Assembly: GCF_001514305.1 (NCBI RefSeq)
Contig: NZ_KQ949119.1
Span: 1 to 64,000 of the forward strand
Source: Streptomyces dysideae
GTDB lineage: Bacteria > Actinomycetota > Actinomycetes > Streptomycetales > Streptomycetaceae
Direction of reading: 5' to 3'
DNA: 64,000 nt
The notes beneath the pieces were generated by a model. It worked only from the letters and a program-made list of their open reading frames with translations. It ran no database searches and was not told the origin of the DNA. Shown here one piece after another: positions 51,901 through 61,104 of the stretch. The translations under genes and the position numbers were made by a program. Position 1 is the first letter of the stretch. Every line of letters starts with the position of its first letter.

Positions 51901-54116
51901 ACGAGCCGGCCGACGGTATCCGTACGCACTGCCCGTACTGCGCCCTGCAGTGCGGGATGGTGCTGCGGCAGAGCCGGCCCGGCACCGGCCGCCGCGACCA
52001 GGGCGCGGCGGCACCTGTCACGGTCGACGCGTGGCCGCAGTTCCCGGTCAACCGCGGGGCGCTGTGCGGCAAGGGGCAGAGCGCCACCGAGCTGCTGAAC
52101 CCGGCGGCCCGGCTCGGCACTCCGCTCGTCCGCGACGGCTACGGCACGGCGCTGCGCCCCGCCACCTGGGACGAGGCGCTGGAGCGCGTGATCTCGGGCA
52201 TCCGGTCGGTACAGGCCGAACACGGCCGCGACGCCGTCGGGGTGTTCGGCGGCGGCGGGCTGACCAACGAGAAGGCCTATCTGTTGGGCAAGTTCGCGCG
52301 GGTCGCACTCGGTACGTCGGCGATCGACTACAACGGCCGGTTCTGCATGTCCTCGGCGGCCGCGGCGGTGAACCGGGCCTTCGGCCTGGACCGGGGGCTG
52401 CCGTTCCCGCTCGCCGACATCGCCGAGACCGACTGTGTCCTGCTGGTCGGCAGCAACCTGGCCGACACGATGCCGCCCGCCCTGCGCTACCTGACCCAAC
52501 TGGCGGAGCGGGGCGGCCGGTTGATCGTGGTGGACCCGCGGCACACCCGCACCGCCGCGCGGGCCGACCTGCATCTGCGGCCGCTGCCCGGCACCGACCT
52601 GGCGCTGGCGCTCGGCATGCTGCACATCGCTCTCGCCGAGGGCCATGTCGACGAGGACTTCGTCGCCGCGCGGACGAGCGGCTTCGCGGCCGTGCGAGCC
52701 ACCGCCATGGAGTACTGGCCGGCCCGCGTCGAGGGGCTGACCGGCGTACCGGCCCATCAGATACGGGAAGCCGTAAGGATGTTTGCCCAGGCGCCCACCG
52801 GAATGGTGCTCACGGCCCGGGGCAGCGAGCAGCACAGCAAGGGCACCGACACGGTGCACGGCTGGATCAACCTCTGCCTGGCCCTGGGGAAGGTGGGTCG
52901 GCCGCTCAGCGGATACGGGTGCCTGACCGGACAGGGGAACGGCCAAGGAGGGCGCGAGCACGGGCAGAAGGCCGACCAACTGCCCGGCTACCGCAGCCTG
53001 ACCGACCCGGTGGCGCGGGAGCACACTGCCCGCCTCTGGGGAATCACCCCCGCCGAACTCCCCGGCCCGGGTACGTCGGCCTACGAGATGCTCGACACCG
53101 CGGGCACACCGGGCGGGGTGCGGGCGATGCTGGTCTTCGGCTCCAACCCGGTCGTGTCGGCACCCCGGGCGGATCACGTCGAGCAGCGGCTGCGGGCCCT
53201 GGACCTGCTCGTGGTCGCGGACGTCGTACGGTCCGAGACCGCCGAACTCGCCGATGTCGTCCTGCCGTCGGCCCAGTGGGCGGAGGAGACCGGCACCCTG
53301 ACCAACCTGGAGGGCCGGGTCGTTCTGCGCCGCAAAGCCGTCGAGCCGCCCGCCCGGGTGCGTACCGATCTGGAGATCCTTTCCGCGCTGGCGGCCCGGC
53401 TGGGCCGGGCCGAGGGCTTCCCCGCCGATCCGCGCCTGGTCTTCGACGAGCTGCGGACCGTGTCGGCGGGCGGCCCGGCCGACTACGCGGGGATCAGCTA
53501 CGAACGGATCACCGAGGAGAACGGGGTGTTCTGGCCGTGCCCGGCGGACGGACACCCCGGCACACCCCGGCTGTTCCTGGAGTCCTTCGCGACGCCGGAC
53601 GGCCGGGCCCGCATGATGCCGGTCCACCACCGGTCGGTGGCCGAGACCACCGACGAGCGATATCCGCTGTACCTGGTCACCGGGCGGGTGCTGGCCCACT
53701 ACCAGAGCGGCGCACAGACCCGGCGGGTGGCCGCGCTGCGGGCCGCCGCGCCGGAGCCGTACGTCGAGATCCATCCCTCCCGGGCCCGCCGGCTCGGCGT
53801 GCTGGAGGGCGAGCCGGTGACGGTGACCAGCAGGCGTGGAACGGCCGTCGCCCAGGCCAGGCTGAGCACGGAGATCCGCCCGGACGTGGTGTTCATGCCC
53901 TTCCACTGGTCCGGGCCGGGGCGGGCCAACACCGTCACCAACCCCGCGCTCGACCCGGTCTCGCGCATGCCCGAGTTCAAGGTGTGCGCCGTACGCGTCG
54001 AACCGGTGGCCGCGCGGCAGGCACCACCGGGCGGGGGCGGCGGAGCCGGGCGGGGGCGGCGGCAGCCCGGCCGACCGAGGGAGACCGGTTCCGCATCCGC
54101 CGTACAAACCCTGTGA
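51897..54116 (+). CDS. Molybdopterin nitrate reductase, assimilatory type
   Basis: A 739-aa member of the MGD oxidoreductases, NasC/NarB-like. The N-terminal 4Fe-4S site is HCPYCALQCGM with a fourth Cys in RGALCGKGQ (C12, C15, C19, C57). DYNGRFCMSSAAAAVNRAFG and the C-terminal dinucleotide-binding domain (FMPFHWSGPGRANTVTNPAL) complete the fold. It reduces nitrate to nitrite in the cytoplasm with electrons from the FAD partners downstream. ATG overlaps the pabAB stop, so its synthesis is coupled to p-aminobenzoate synthesis. It ends in a Gly/Arg-rich tail without the BFD domain found in some relatives. Confidence 0.88.
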   Translation: MNEPADGIRTHCPYCALQCGMVLRQSRPGTGRRDQGAAAPVTVDAWPQFPVNRGALCGKGQSATELLNPAARLGTPLVRDGYGTALRPATWDEALERVISGIRSVQAEHGRDAVGVFGGGGLTNEKAYLLGKFARVALGTSAIDYNGRFCMSSAAAAVNRAFGLDRGLPFPLADIAETDCVLLVGSNLADTMPPALRYLTQLAERGGRLIVVDPRHTRTAARADLHLRPLPGTDLALALGMLHIALAEGHVDEDFVAARTSGFAAVRATAMEYWPARVEGLTGVPAHQIREAVRMFAQAPTGMVLTARGSEQHSKGTDTVHGWINLCLALGKVGRPLSGYGCLTGQGNGQGGREHGQKADQLPGYRSLTDPVAREHTARLWGITPAELPGPGTSAYEMLDTAGTPGGVRAMLVFGSNPVVSAPRADHVEQRLRALDLLVVADVVRSETAELADVVLPSAQWAEETGTLTNLEGRVVLRRKAVEPPARVRTDLEILSALAARLGRAEGFPADPRLVFDELRTVSAGGPADYAGISYERITEENGVFWPCPADGHPGTPRLFLESFATPDGRARMMPVHHRSVAETTDERYPLYLVTGRVLAHYQSGAQTRRVAALRAAAPEPYVEIHPSRARRLGVLEGEPVTVTSRRGTAVAQARLSTEIRPDVVFMPFHWSGPGRANTVTNPALDPVSRMPEFKVCAVRVEPVAARQAPPGGGGGAGRGRRQPGRPRETGSASAVQTL

Positions 54117-54123
54117 GGTACCC

Positions 54124-55380
54124 ATGGGAAGGCACGTGCGCCGCGTTCTGGTGGTCGGATGCGGCATGGCGGGAGCGCGCTTCGTCCGCCGGCTGACGGC
54201 CCTGAACCCCGATGTCCGGATCACTGTCTTCGACGGCGAACGCCACCCCGCCTACAACCGCCCGCTGCTCACCGGGGTGCTCGCCGGCCACTACCGGTCC
54301 GGGGACATCGCCCTGCCGCTGCCCCCCGGCATCGAGCTGCGGGCTGGTGTCCGGGCCGGCGCGGTGCATCGGGCCACCCGTACGGTCATCGACTCCGCCG
54401 GAGTCGAACACGGGTATGACGCGCTGGTCCTGGCGACCGGGAGCCGGCCGGAACAGCCGTGGCGGCACCCATCACGCCCCGAGCGGTCCTCGGCCGGTGA
54501 GCACCGGCTGCACACCCTGACCGACTGTCTGCGGCTGTCCGAGGAGTGCGTCGGTGCCCGCAGCCCGGTGGTCGTCGGCGGGGGCCTGCTCGGGGTGGAG
54601 ACCGCGCTCGTCCTCGCCGGGCGTGGACTCCCGGTGACCCTTGTCCACCAGGGGCGGCACTTGATGCACCGCCGCCTCGACGCCAAGGCCGGAGCGCTGC
54701 TGCGCACCGTCCTCGAGGACGCCGGGGTGGCCGTACGGGCCGGGACGTCCGCGCGGAGCCTGACCGGCCGTACCGGGGTCACGGGGGTGCGGCTCGCCGA
54801 CTCCTCCGTGCTCGCGGCCGATCTCGTCGTGTCCGCGTGCGGCACACGTCCACGCGTCGGACTCGCGCGTCGTGCCGGGCTCGCCGTGCACGCGGGAGTC
54901 GTCGTCGACGACACGCTGCGCAGCGTCACCGACCCGCACATCCACGCCATCGGCGACTGCGCGGAACACCGCGGGGTCGTCCACGACACCGCCGTCCCGG
55001 CCTGGCAGCAGGCCGAGGTGCTCGCGGCGCGGCTGTCCGGGCACGACCGGCACGCGCGCTTCACGGGCGCCCGTACGCTCACGCGCCTCATCGCGGACCG
55101 GCTCGACCTGGCGGTCTTCGGCGAGGCCACCACCGGCGTCGGCACCGGCACCGGCGTCCGGGGTGGCATCGAGGGCGCGGCGCAGACCGACGTGCTCTGC
55201 CTCTCCGACGACCGGCATCGTGTCTACAAGAAGATCGTCACCCGGAACGATCACGTCGTGGGCGGCATTCTGCTCGGCGACCTGTCCACCGTCGACACGG
55301 TGCGCCGGGCCTACGAGGCCACCGAGCCGCTGCCACCGAACCGCCTCCACCTGGTCACGGAACTCGGAGGAGAAGGATGA
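54124..55380 (+). CDS. FAD/NAD(P)H reductase, NirB N-half-like (first)
   Basis: A 418-aa pyridine nucleotide-disulphide reductase-fold protein: VLVVGCGMAGARFVRRL (FAD), VVVGGGLLGVETALVLAG (NAD(P)H) and HIHAIGDCAEH (FAD). It lacks the 2Fe-2S and siroheme parts of nitrite reductase, so it should act as an electron carrier for the nitrate reductase seven bases upstream. Gly-Thr-rich loop near residue 340 (GVGTGTGVRGG). Its stop overlaps the next start. Confidence 0.82.
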   Translation: MGRHVRRVLVVGCGMAGARFVRRLTALNPDVRITVFDGERHPAYNRPLLTGVLAGHYRSGDIALPLPPGIELRAGVRAGAVHRATRTVIDSAGVEHGYDALVLATGSRPEQPWRHPSRPERSSAGEHRLHTLTDCLRLSEECVGARSPVVVGGGLLGVETALVLAGRGLPVTLVHQGRHLMHRRLDAKAGALLRTVLEDAGVAVRAGTSARSLTGRTGVTGVRLADSSVLAADLVVSACGTRPRVGLARRAGLAVHAGVVVDDTLRSVTDPHIHAIGDCAEHRGVVHDTAVPAWQQAEVLAARLSGHDRHARFTGARTLTRLIADRLDLAVFGEATTGVGTGTGVRGGIEGAAQTDVLCLSDDRHRVYKKIVTRNDHVVGGILLGDLSTVDTVRRAYEATEPLPPNRLHLVTELGGEG

Positions 55381-56861
55381 ACAACCGTCTGGTCGTGGTG
55401 GGCTACGGGATGGTCGGCCACTGCCTGCTGACGGCCCTGGACGCCAGCGGCGTGCTGCGGGACTGGCAGGTCACGGTGCTTGCCGAGGAGGACGTCCCGG
55501 CCTACGACCGGATCCATCTGTCCCGGTACCTCCAGGAGACCGAGCCCGCAGGCCTTCTCCTCGGCGAGCCCGGCTTCCGCGACCGCGCGGGGATCCGCAC
55601 CCGTCTCGGCGATCCGGTCGTCGCCGTCGACCGCCGGGGCCGCCGCGTGACCACGGCCGCCGGACACGTCGTCGGCTACGACGTCCTCGTCCTCGCCACC
55701 GGCTCCCGCTCCTTCGTGCCGCCCGTGCCCGGAGCGGACGCCACCGGGTGCTTCGCCCACCGGACGGTCGAGGACGTACGGGCCATCCGGGCGCACTGCG
55801 CGGGGGCGGGCGTGGGAGCCGTGATCGGCGGCGGGCTGCTGGGACTGGAGGCCGCGAACTCCCTGCGCGGCCTCGGCCTGACGCCCCATGTCGTCGAGTT
55901 CTCCCCGTGGCTGATGCCCCGTCAACTCGATGAACACGGCGGGTGGACGCTGCGTCGCCACATCGAGGACCTGGGCATCGCCGTGCACACCGGTACGAGC
56001 CTCACCGGTATCGACACCGACGAACACCACCGGGCGACCGCCGTACGACTCCAGGCACCCGACGGCGCGCCGCCCACCCGCGTCGACGTCGACGCCGTCG
56101 TGTTCGCGGCGGGCGTGCGCCCCCGCGACGAGCTCGCCCGGTCCTGCGGGCTCGCCGTGGGGGAGCGGGGCGGCATCGTGGTCGACGAGACCTGCCGTAC
56201 GGAGGACGAGCGCGTCTACGCGATCGGGGACTGCGCGCTCACGGTCGACGGGCGGGTACACGGTCTGCTGGCCCCCGGGAACGCCATGGCCCGCGTGGTC
56301 GCCGACCGGCTCGCGGGCGGCACGGAGACCTTCACCGGAGTGGACACCGCGACCCGGCTGAAGCTGCTCGACGTGGACGTGGCCTGCTTCGGGGACGCAC
56401 CCGGCGTGGCGCCCGGCGGGTACGAGGCGAGCCATCTCGACACCCGCGCCGGGGTGTACCGCAAACTGCGCGTCTCCGCGGAGGGCCGGCTGCTCGGTGG
56501 ATTGTTCGTGGGGGACACCTCCGGATACGCGGCTCTGCGTCCGCTCGCGGGCAGTGGCCGTCCGCTACCCGCCTCCGTCGAGGAACTCGTCGTCCCCGGG
56601 CCGCTTCCGGGGCGGTCCGCGGCCGTCGGAGCACTTCCGGACGAGGCGGTGGTCTGCCACTGCCACCACGTCCCGGCGGGCACGGTCCGCTCCGCCGTCC
56701 GGAACGGCTGCGCCGACCTGGCGTCGGTGGGGTGCCGCACCCGCGCCGGCACCGGATGCGGGAGCTGCACGGAGGCCGTGGCCTCGCTGCTTGGCGAAGG
56801 GCTCACCGCCACGACCGGCATCGACGCGACCGCGATACCGGTGACGGGGAGCCCCGTATGA
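55377..56861 (+). CDS. FAD/NAD(P)H reductase with BFD 2Fe-2S domain (second)
   Basis: A 494-aa NasB/NirB-N-half-like flavoprotein. FAD and NAD sites are VVVGYGMVGHCLLTAL, AVIGGGLLGLEAANSL and VYAIGDCALTV; the C terminus is a BFD-type 2Fe-2S domain with cysteines in VVCHCHHV, SVGCRTRAGTGCGSC. There is no siroheme-nitrite reductase domain. In Bacillus-type systems such a subunit passes electrons from NADH to nitrate reductase. AGGAGAAGG precedes the ATG, which overlaps the upstream stop. Confidence 0.85.
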   Translation: MNNRLVVVGYGMVGHCLLTALDASGVLRDWQVTVLAEEDVPAYDRIHLSRYLQETEPAGLLLGEPGFRDRAGIRTRLGDPVVAVDRRGRRVTTAAGHVVGYDVLVLATGSRSFVPPVPGADATGCFAHRTVEDVRAIRAHCAGAGVGAVIGGGLLGLEAANSLRGLGLTPHVVEFSPWLMPRQLDEHGGWTLRRHIEDLGIAVHTGTSLTGIDTDEHHRATAVRLQAPDGAPPTRVDVDAVVFAAGVRPRDELARSCGLAVGERGGIVVDETCRTEDERVYAIGDCALTVDGRVHGLLAPGNAMARVVADRLAGGTETFTGVDTATRLKLLDVDVACFGDAPGVAPGGYEASHLDTRAGVYRKLRVSAEGRLLGGLFVGDTSGYAALRPLAGSGRPLPASVEELVVPGPLPGRSAAVGALPDEAVVCHCHHVPAGTVRSAVRNGCADLASVGCRTRAGTGCGSCTEAVASLLGEGLTATTGIDATAIPVTGSPV

Positions 56862-57174
56862 CCAACCGCCGGACAGCACCCGGGACCTGCCCGGCGGATC
56901 ACGCCTGGGCCGCAGGGCCTGGCACGCGCGTCTGCCGCGTTGCCGTCGGTCGCCGACGCTCCGCGTCGCCCGCCGCGGCAGCGGCTGATGTCACAGCCTC
57001 CGCCACCTCGCAGCCGCACGCACCAAGCCCCGCTCACCGGCGATCACCAGACGCCGCAGCCCGAAGCCGGCATGATGCGCCGGACAGGCCCTGGGGGCTT
57101 CTGACGGATCTCGAGGACGCCTCCTGGCTGGAACGGGCGCGCCCAGCGAGGCGATCGGCGCCTCATGAGGCGGC
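56858..57174 (+). other. Coupled start codon leading into degenerate sequence
   Basis: An ATG at 56858 overlaps the stop of the flavoprotein gene, as a coupled downstream gene would begin, and reads MTNRRTAPGTCPADHAW. After about 30 codons the sequence loses coding character and runs into the convergent GMC gene. I read it as the stump of a lost operon gene; a nitrite reductase or its cofactor enzyme is one possibility. No other gene is seen in this stretch. Confidence 0.4.
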
Positions 57175-58788
57175 TCATGTCAAGCCGGTCGGTTGCCCGG
57201 CAGCCGACCAAGAGCCATCAGAAACGTCCTGGTCGTCGGCGGCCCCGCGGCCGCGGATCAGGTCCGAGGCCTTCTCGCCGATCATGATCGTTGTCGCGTT
57301 GGTGTTGCCACGGACCAGGGTCGGCATGACGGACGCGTCCACCACGCGCAGCCCCGTGACGCCGTGGACCCTCAGTTCGGGGTCCACCACGCTGCCAATG
57401 GCGCAGGTACCGACGGGATGGAAGAGGCTGTTCGTCACCCGCCGTGCGAAGCGCAGGATGTCGGCGTCGCTGTCGGAGTCCGGCACGCTCAGCGGTGCCC
57501 GTCGGTGAGCCTTGAGAGCGGGCTGGTCCGCCACGCTCAACAGGGCCCGGACCCCTCGGACCACCGCCTGCCGGTCCTCCTCGGTGGTGAGGTAGTTGTG
57601 CAGGATGCGCGGTGCGCTCCCCGGCATCGCCGTGCGCAGTGAGACCCTGCCCCGGCTGGTGGGGGTGAGCAGGGTCGGGCCGAGCATGAAGGCGTGGTCG
57701 TACGGAGCGGTCAGCCCCTCGTCGAGGAACATCGCCGGGCTCGCGGTCACCTCGACATCGGGCGCGGGCAGATCGGGCCGAGTCCGCAGGAAGCCTCCCG
57801 CCTCACCGAGGTTGGAGCTCAGCGGGCCGCCCCCGGTCGCGCGCCACAGCTCCAGGTTCTCCGGCGTGAACTGGGTCTCCTTGGTCTCGGTGTCCGTGAG
57901 GTACACCAGCGCCACATGCGGGTGGTCCCGCAGGTTCTCGCCGACCGGCAGGTCCACCACCGGGCGTATGCCCATCGCCTCCAGATCCGCGGGGATCCCC
58001 ACACCGGAGAGCATCAGCAGCTTCGGTGAGTTGTACGCCCCCGCCGAGACGACGACCTCACGCTCCGCGCGCAGGCTCACCAGCTCGCCGGCCCGCTCGG
58101 CCTCCACCCCGACCGCGCGCCCGCCGTCGAGGACCACGCGGTGGACGAGCGTGTCCGTCCACACGTGCAGATTCGGGCGGTGAACAACCGGACGGAGATA
58201 CGCGGCGGCGGTGCTGCTCCGTACACCGTCGCGGACCGTGACCTGGTACCAGCCGAATCCGTCCTGCTGGGCGCCGTTCAGATCGGGATTGCGCGGATGA
58301 CCGGCCTGTACACCCGCCTTGATCAGATCGGCCATGATCGGGTGCCGGGAACTGTTGTCGGTGACCCCGAGCGGGCCGCCCACCCCGCGCAGCTCATCGG
58401 CGCCACGGGTGTTGTCCTCCGCGCGCCGGAAGTAGGGGAGTACGTCGTCCCAGCCCCAGCCCCGGGCGCCGAGCGCCGCCCAGTCGTCGAAGTCGCGCTT
58501 GTTGCCCCGGACATAGATCATGGCGTTGATCGAGGAGGATCCGCCGAGCGTCCTGCCCACCGGCAGGACCCGTCGCCGTCCTCCCAGCCCCGGCTCGGGC
58601 TCGCTCAGGTACCTCCAGTCGTACGCGGACTGCAGCAGCCTGGGCCACGCCATGGGAAGACGGATCTCCTCGGCGGTGTCCGCCGGACCGGCCTCCAGCA
58701 ACAGCACGCGGGTGCCGGGGTCTTCGGTGAGCCTGGCGGCGAGGACACAACCGGCGGAACCGGCGCCCACGACGATGTAGTCGTACAC
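57175..58788 (-). CDS. GMC-family oxidoreductase
   Basis: A 537-aa FAD alcohol dehydrogenase/oxidase of the choline dehydrogenase group. IVVGAGSAGCVLAARL binds FAD, LPVGRTLGGSSSINAMIYVR is GMC signature 1, VVVSAGAYNSPKLLMLSGVG signature 2, and the catalytic His is in LFHPVGTCAIG. It oxidises an alcohol to an aldehyde or acid. It lies 92 bp downstream of the MocR gene in the same direction and could process the aryl aldehyde/alcohol made by the EhpF/EhpG pair. A GTG start at 58788 follows AGGAGG at short spacing. Confidence 0.85.
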   Translation of the reverse strand: MYDYIVVGAGSAGCVLAARLTEDPGTRVLLLEAGPADTAEEIRLPMAWPRLLQSAYDWRYLSEPEPGLGGRRRVLPVGRTLGGSSSINAMIYVRGNKRDFDDWAALGARGWGWDDVLPYFRRAEDNTRGADELRGVGGPLGVTDNSSRHPIMADLIKAGVQAGHPRNPDLNGAQQDGFGWYQVTVRDGVRSSTAAAYLRPVVHRPNLHVWTDTLVHRVVLDGGRAVGVEAERAGELVSLRAEREVVVSAGAYNSPKLLMLSGVGIPADLEAMGIRPVVDLPVGENLRDHPHVALVYLTDTETKETQFTPENLELWRATGGGPLSSNLGEAGGFLRTRPDLPAPDVEVTASPAMFLDEGLTAPYDHAFMLGPTLLTPTSRGRVSLRTAMPGSAPRILHNYLTTEEDRQAVVRGVRALLSVADQPALKAHRRAPLSVPDSDSDADILRFARRVTNSLFHPVGTCAIGSVVDPELRVHGVTGLRVVDASVMPTLVRGNTNATTIMIGEKASDLIRGRGAADDQDVSDGSWSAAGQPTGLT

Positions 58789-58880
58789 ATTCCCTCCTGG
58801 GTTTCAACGGGTGCGGGTGCGGGATCGCCCGACCGGGGACGGCGGCTGCGAGCCGACGGGCCGGGCGGGGCCTTGGCGGA

Positions 58881-60410
58881 TCAGCTCGCCGCGCGGGTGG
58901 ACTGTTCGAAAGCGGCTGCGATGTGACGCACACCGAGAGTCGCCTGCTCGGGCGTCGTGGCGCCGTAGCCGAGGACCAGAGAGGGGGTGGGTGCCACACC
59001 GGTGGAGTGATAGGAGGAGAGCGGGTAGACAGTGGCCCCCGAGCGGCGGCTGAACCGGGCCAGCCGGTGCTCGTCCGTGCCTGGCGGGAATCCGGCGACC
59101 AGATGTGTACCGGCCGACGGCGACATGATGCGCACCAGATTGCCGAACTGGGCCTGCAGCGCCTGGACGCAGGCCTCACGCCGCTCGTGGTACGCCTGGC
59201 GCATACGGCGAATATGGCGGGCGAAGTGATGGTCGGCCATGAAGTCGTGCACGGCGGCCTGTTCGAGCACCGGCGGCGCGCCGTACGCGGAGTACTGGGC
59301 GGCGGCCACGACGTCGACGAGTTCGGGCGGGACCACGGCGTAGGCCAGACGCAGTGCGGGGAACAGCACCTTGTTCAGTGTGCCCACGTAGATGACCCGG
59401 TTCGAGGTGTCCATCTGCTGCAGTGGCGGGAACGGGCTGCCCGACCAGAACTCCCCGTCGTAGTCGTCCTCGATCAGCCAGCCGTCCGCCCGTGCCGCCC
59501 AGTCGAGCAGCTGGCCGCGCCGGAACTCCGTCATGCGGCAGCCCGTCGGGAACTGGTTGTTGGGGGTGACGAGAGCCATGCGTGCCCCGGGGTACCGGCT
59601 CTCGCCCGAGGAGATGCACAGCCCTTCGTGATCGACATCGACGGGGCAGGGAACGACGTCGGCGGCCATGAGCGCGGCGCGGGCTCCGAGAAAGCCTGGA
59701 TCCTCGACGAGCACCTGTTCTCCGGGCTCCAACAGGATGCGGGCCAGAAGGTGGGTGATGGTCTGGGTACTGCTCGTGATCACCACCTGTTCGGCGGTGC
59801 AGGAGAGACCGCGTGTCAGACCCAGATAAGTGGCCAGCTCATTGCGTAACGGCCAGTAGCCGACGGGGTCCTGATGGTTCATCAGTGAGTTCCTGAGCCG
59901 GGAGGCACGGTGTGAGACGACGCGGGACCAGAGTTGGGCCGGGAAGAGGTCCAACGCCGGTACGCCCAGGATGAAGGGCTGCGTGGGTGTGCGGGAGATC
60001 AGGTGCCGGCCGTCGAACGCGTGCGAGGCCTGGAGCATCACGCGCCCGGCACGGGACAGCCGGGGAGTTCGTCGTGGCTCCCCGGGTGGAGTCGGCAGCC
60101 GGGTCGTCTTCGGTGTCGAGCCGTCAAGGTGTCTGCCGCCGTTTCTGTCGGCGACGTGTGTGCCCGATCCCACCTGACCGGTGGCGAATCGTTCCGTCAT
60201 GAGCCGTTCGTAGGCGACCAGCACGGTGTTCCTGGAGACCTGGAGTTCTCGGGCGAGCGTTCGCGTCGCGGGAAGACGTACGCCGGGCCGGAGTTGCCCG
60301 CTGGAAATGGCGTCCTTGAGCCGTTCGTAGAGCTGTTGGTAGAGAGGCTCGGGAAGGTTGCGGTCAAGAGCGAATCCGCCTAGCGGCAGAGCAGTGGATT
60401 CTCTCGGCAC
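58881..60410 (-). CDS. MocR/GntR-type PLP-dependent regulator
   Basis: A 509-aa regulator. Residues about 20-85 are a GntR winged helix (LPEPLYQQLYERLKDAISSG, LARELQVSRNTVLVAYERLM); the rest is an aminotransferase-like domain with the PLP Lys in VGTLNKVLFPALRLAY. MocR proteins sense PLP adducts of amines or amino acids. Residue 188 is a TTA codon (59847-59849), so it is bldA dependent. GTG start with AGGAGG upstream. It is the only intact regulator of block 2 and may control the amine pathway. Confidence 0.88.
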   Translation of the reverse strand: MPRESTALPLGGFALDRNLPEPLYQQLYERLKDAISSGQLRPGVRLPATRTLARELQVSRNTVLVAYERLMTERFATGQVGSGTHVADRNGGRHLDGSTPKTTRLPTPPGEPRRTPRLSRAGRVMLQASHAFDGRHLISRTPTQPFILGVPALDLFPAQLWSRVVSHRASRLRNSLMNHQDPVGYWPLRNELATYLGLTRGLSCTAEQVVITSSTQTITHLLARILLEPGEQVLVEDPGFLGARAALMAADVVPCPVDVDHEGLCISSGESRYPGARMALVTPNNQFPTGCRMTEFRRGQLLDWAARADGWLIEDDYDGEFWSGSPFPPLQQMDTSNRVIYVGTLNKVLFPALRLAYAVVPPELVDVVAAAQYSAYGAPPVLEQAAVHDFMADHHFARHIRRMRQAYHERREACVQALQAQFGNLVRIMSPSAGTHLVAGFPPGTDEHRLARFSRRSGATVYPLSSYHSTGVAPTPSLVLGYGATTPEQATLGVRHIAAAFEQSTRAAS

Positions 60411-60858
60411 GGCCTGGCACCTCCTGGTGGGGGAGACGTGAGAAGGGCTCGTGGCGCTGTTTCCTCGTTGGTGCCGTGGATGTACGGGAGTGGGGGGAGG
60501 GCCGATTCCGTCAAGATCGGTCGAGTGGAAGGCGCTGTTCCAGGCCAGGAGACGTGAGCGTGGACACAGGGCGCCAGTTACCGTGCCGTAGTGCGGGACG
60601 CGGCGTTCCGACGCCGCGTGAGGTGGCCGTGGAGCGAGGCGGAGGGCGGATGCTCCGTCATGTCGTCGTACATGAAAGCCGGTTGGGCGGAGTTGATCCG
60701 CAGGAAGCTCTGCCGACGGGAGCCGGGAAGGATCTGAGGACCGGCCGGGAGGCGCCGCGCGACTGGGCGCGGGGCCGAGCGGGCCCGTCGCTGTGAGGGG
60801 CGAGGCCCGTGCGGGAAACCACCCCACAGAAAGGCGGATCAGGCGACCCACGGCATGA
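60411..60858. other. Intergenic region upstream of the MocR gene
   Basis: No supported gene. One rightward frame (60476-60796) is open but Arg-rich and without any family resemblance. It should hold the MocR promoter. Confidence 0.4.
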
Positions 60859-61104
60859 TCACGGCCTGGCTGGGATGAGCGACGTGGGATGCAGCCCGCG
60901 CCTTGAAGGGGCTGGCGCGACTCCCGCCAGCGGGGGTTCACGGACCGTGACGCCCCGGAACAGCTCGGGTCGGCGTGCTGCCGGACCGAGAACAATCGAC
61001 GCTCCGAAGGAACTGCCGACGACGTGCGTAGGCGCGTGGCCGAGCCCTTCGACCAGCGCCGCGAAGGCGTCCTCGTCCTGCCTTCGGGTGCCCTGGCCCG
61101 GCAC
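60859..61104 (-). pseudogene. Alpha/beta hydrolase fragment
   Basis: A short frame reads AFAALVEGLGHAPTHVVGSS, then FGASIVLGPAARRPELF, the nucleophile-elbow region (GSSFGAS) of an alpha/beta hydrolase. Start and end are missing and the fragment overlaps the out-of-frame tail of the VOC gene. Confidence 0.55.

Noticed and set aside
54124..56861. Nitrite reductase (NirB)
   Set aside because: Both proteins have only the FAD/NAD half, one with a BFD 2Fe-2S domain; the siroheme-binding cysteine motifs are absent.
60476..60796. Small rightward gene upstream of MocR
   Set aside because: Arg/Gly-rich frame without a ribosome binding site or family match; typical GC-rich noise.
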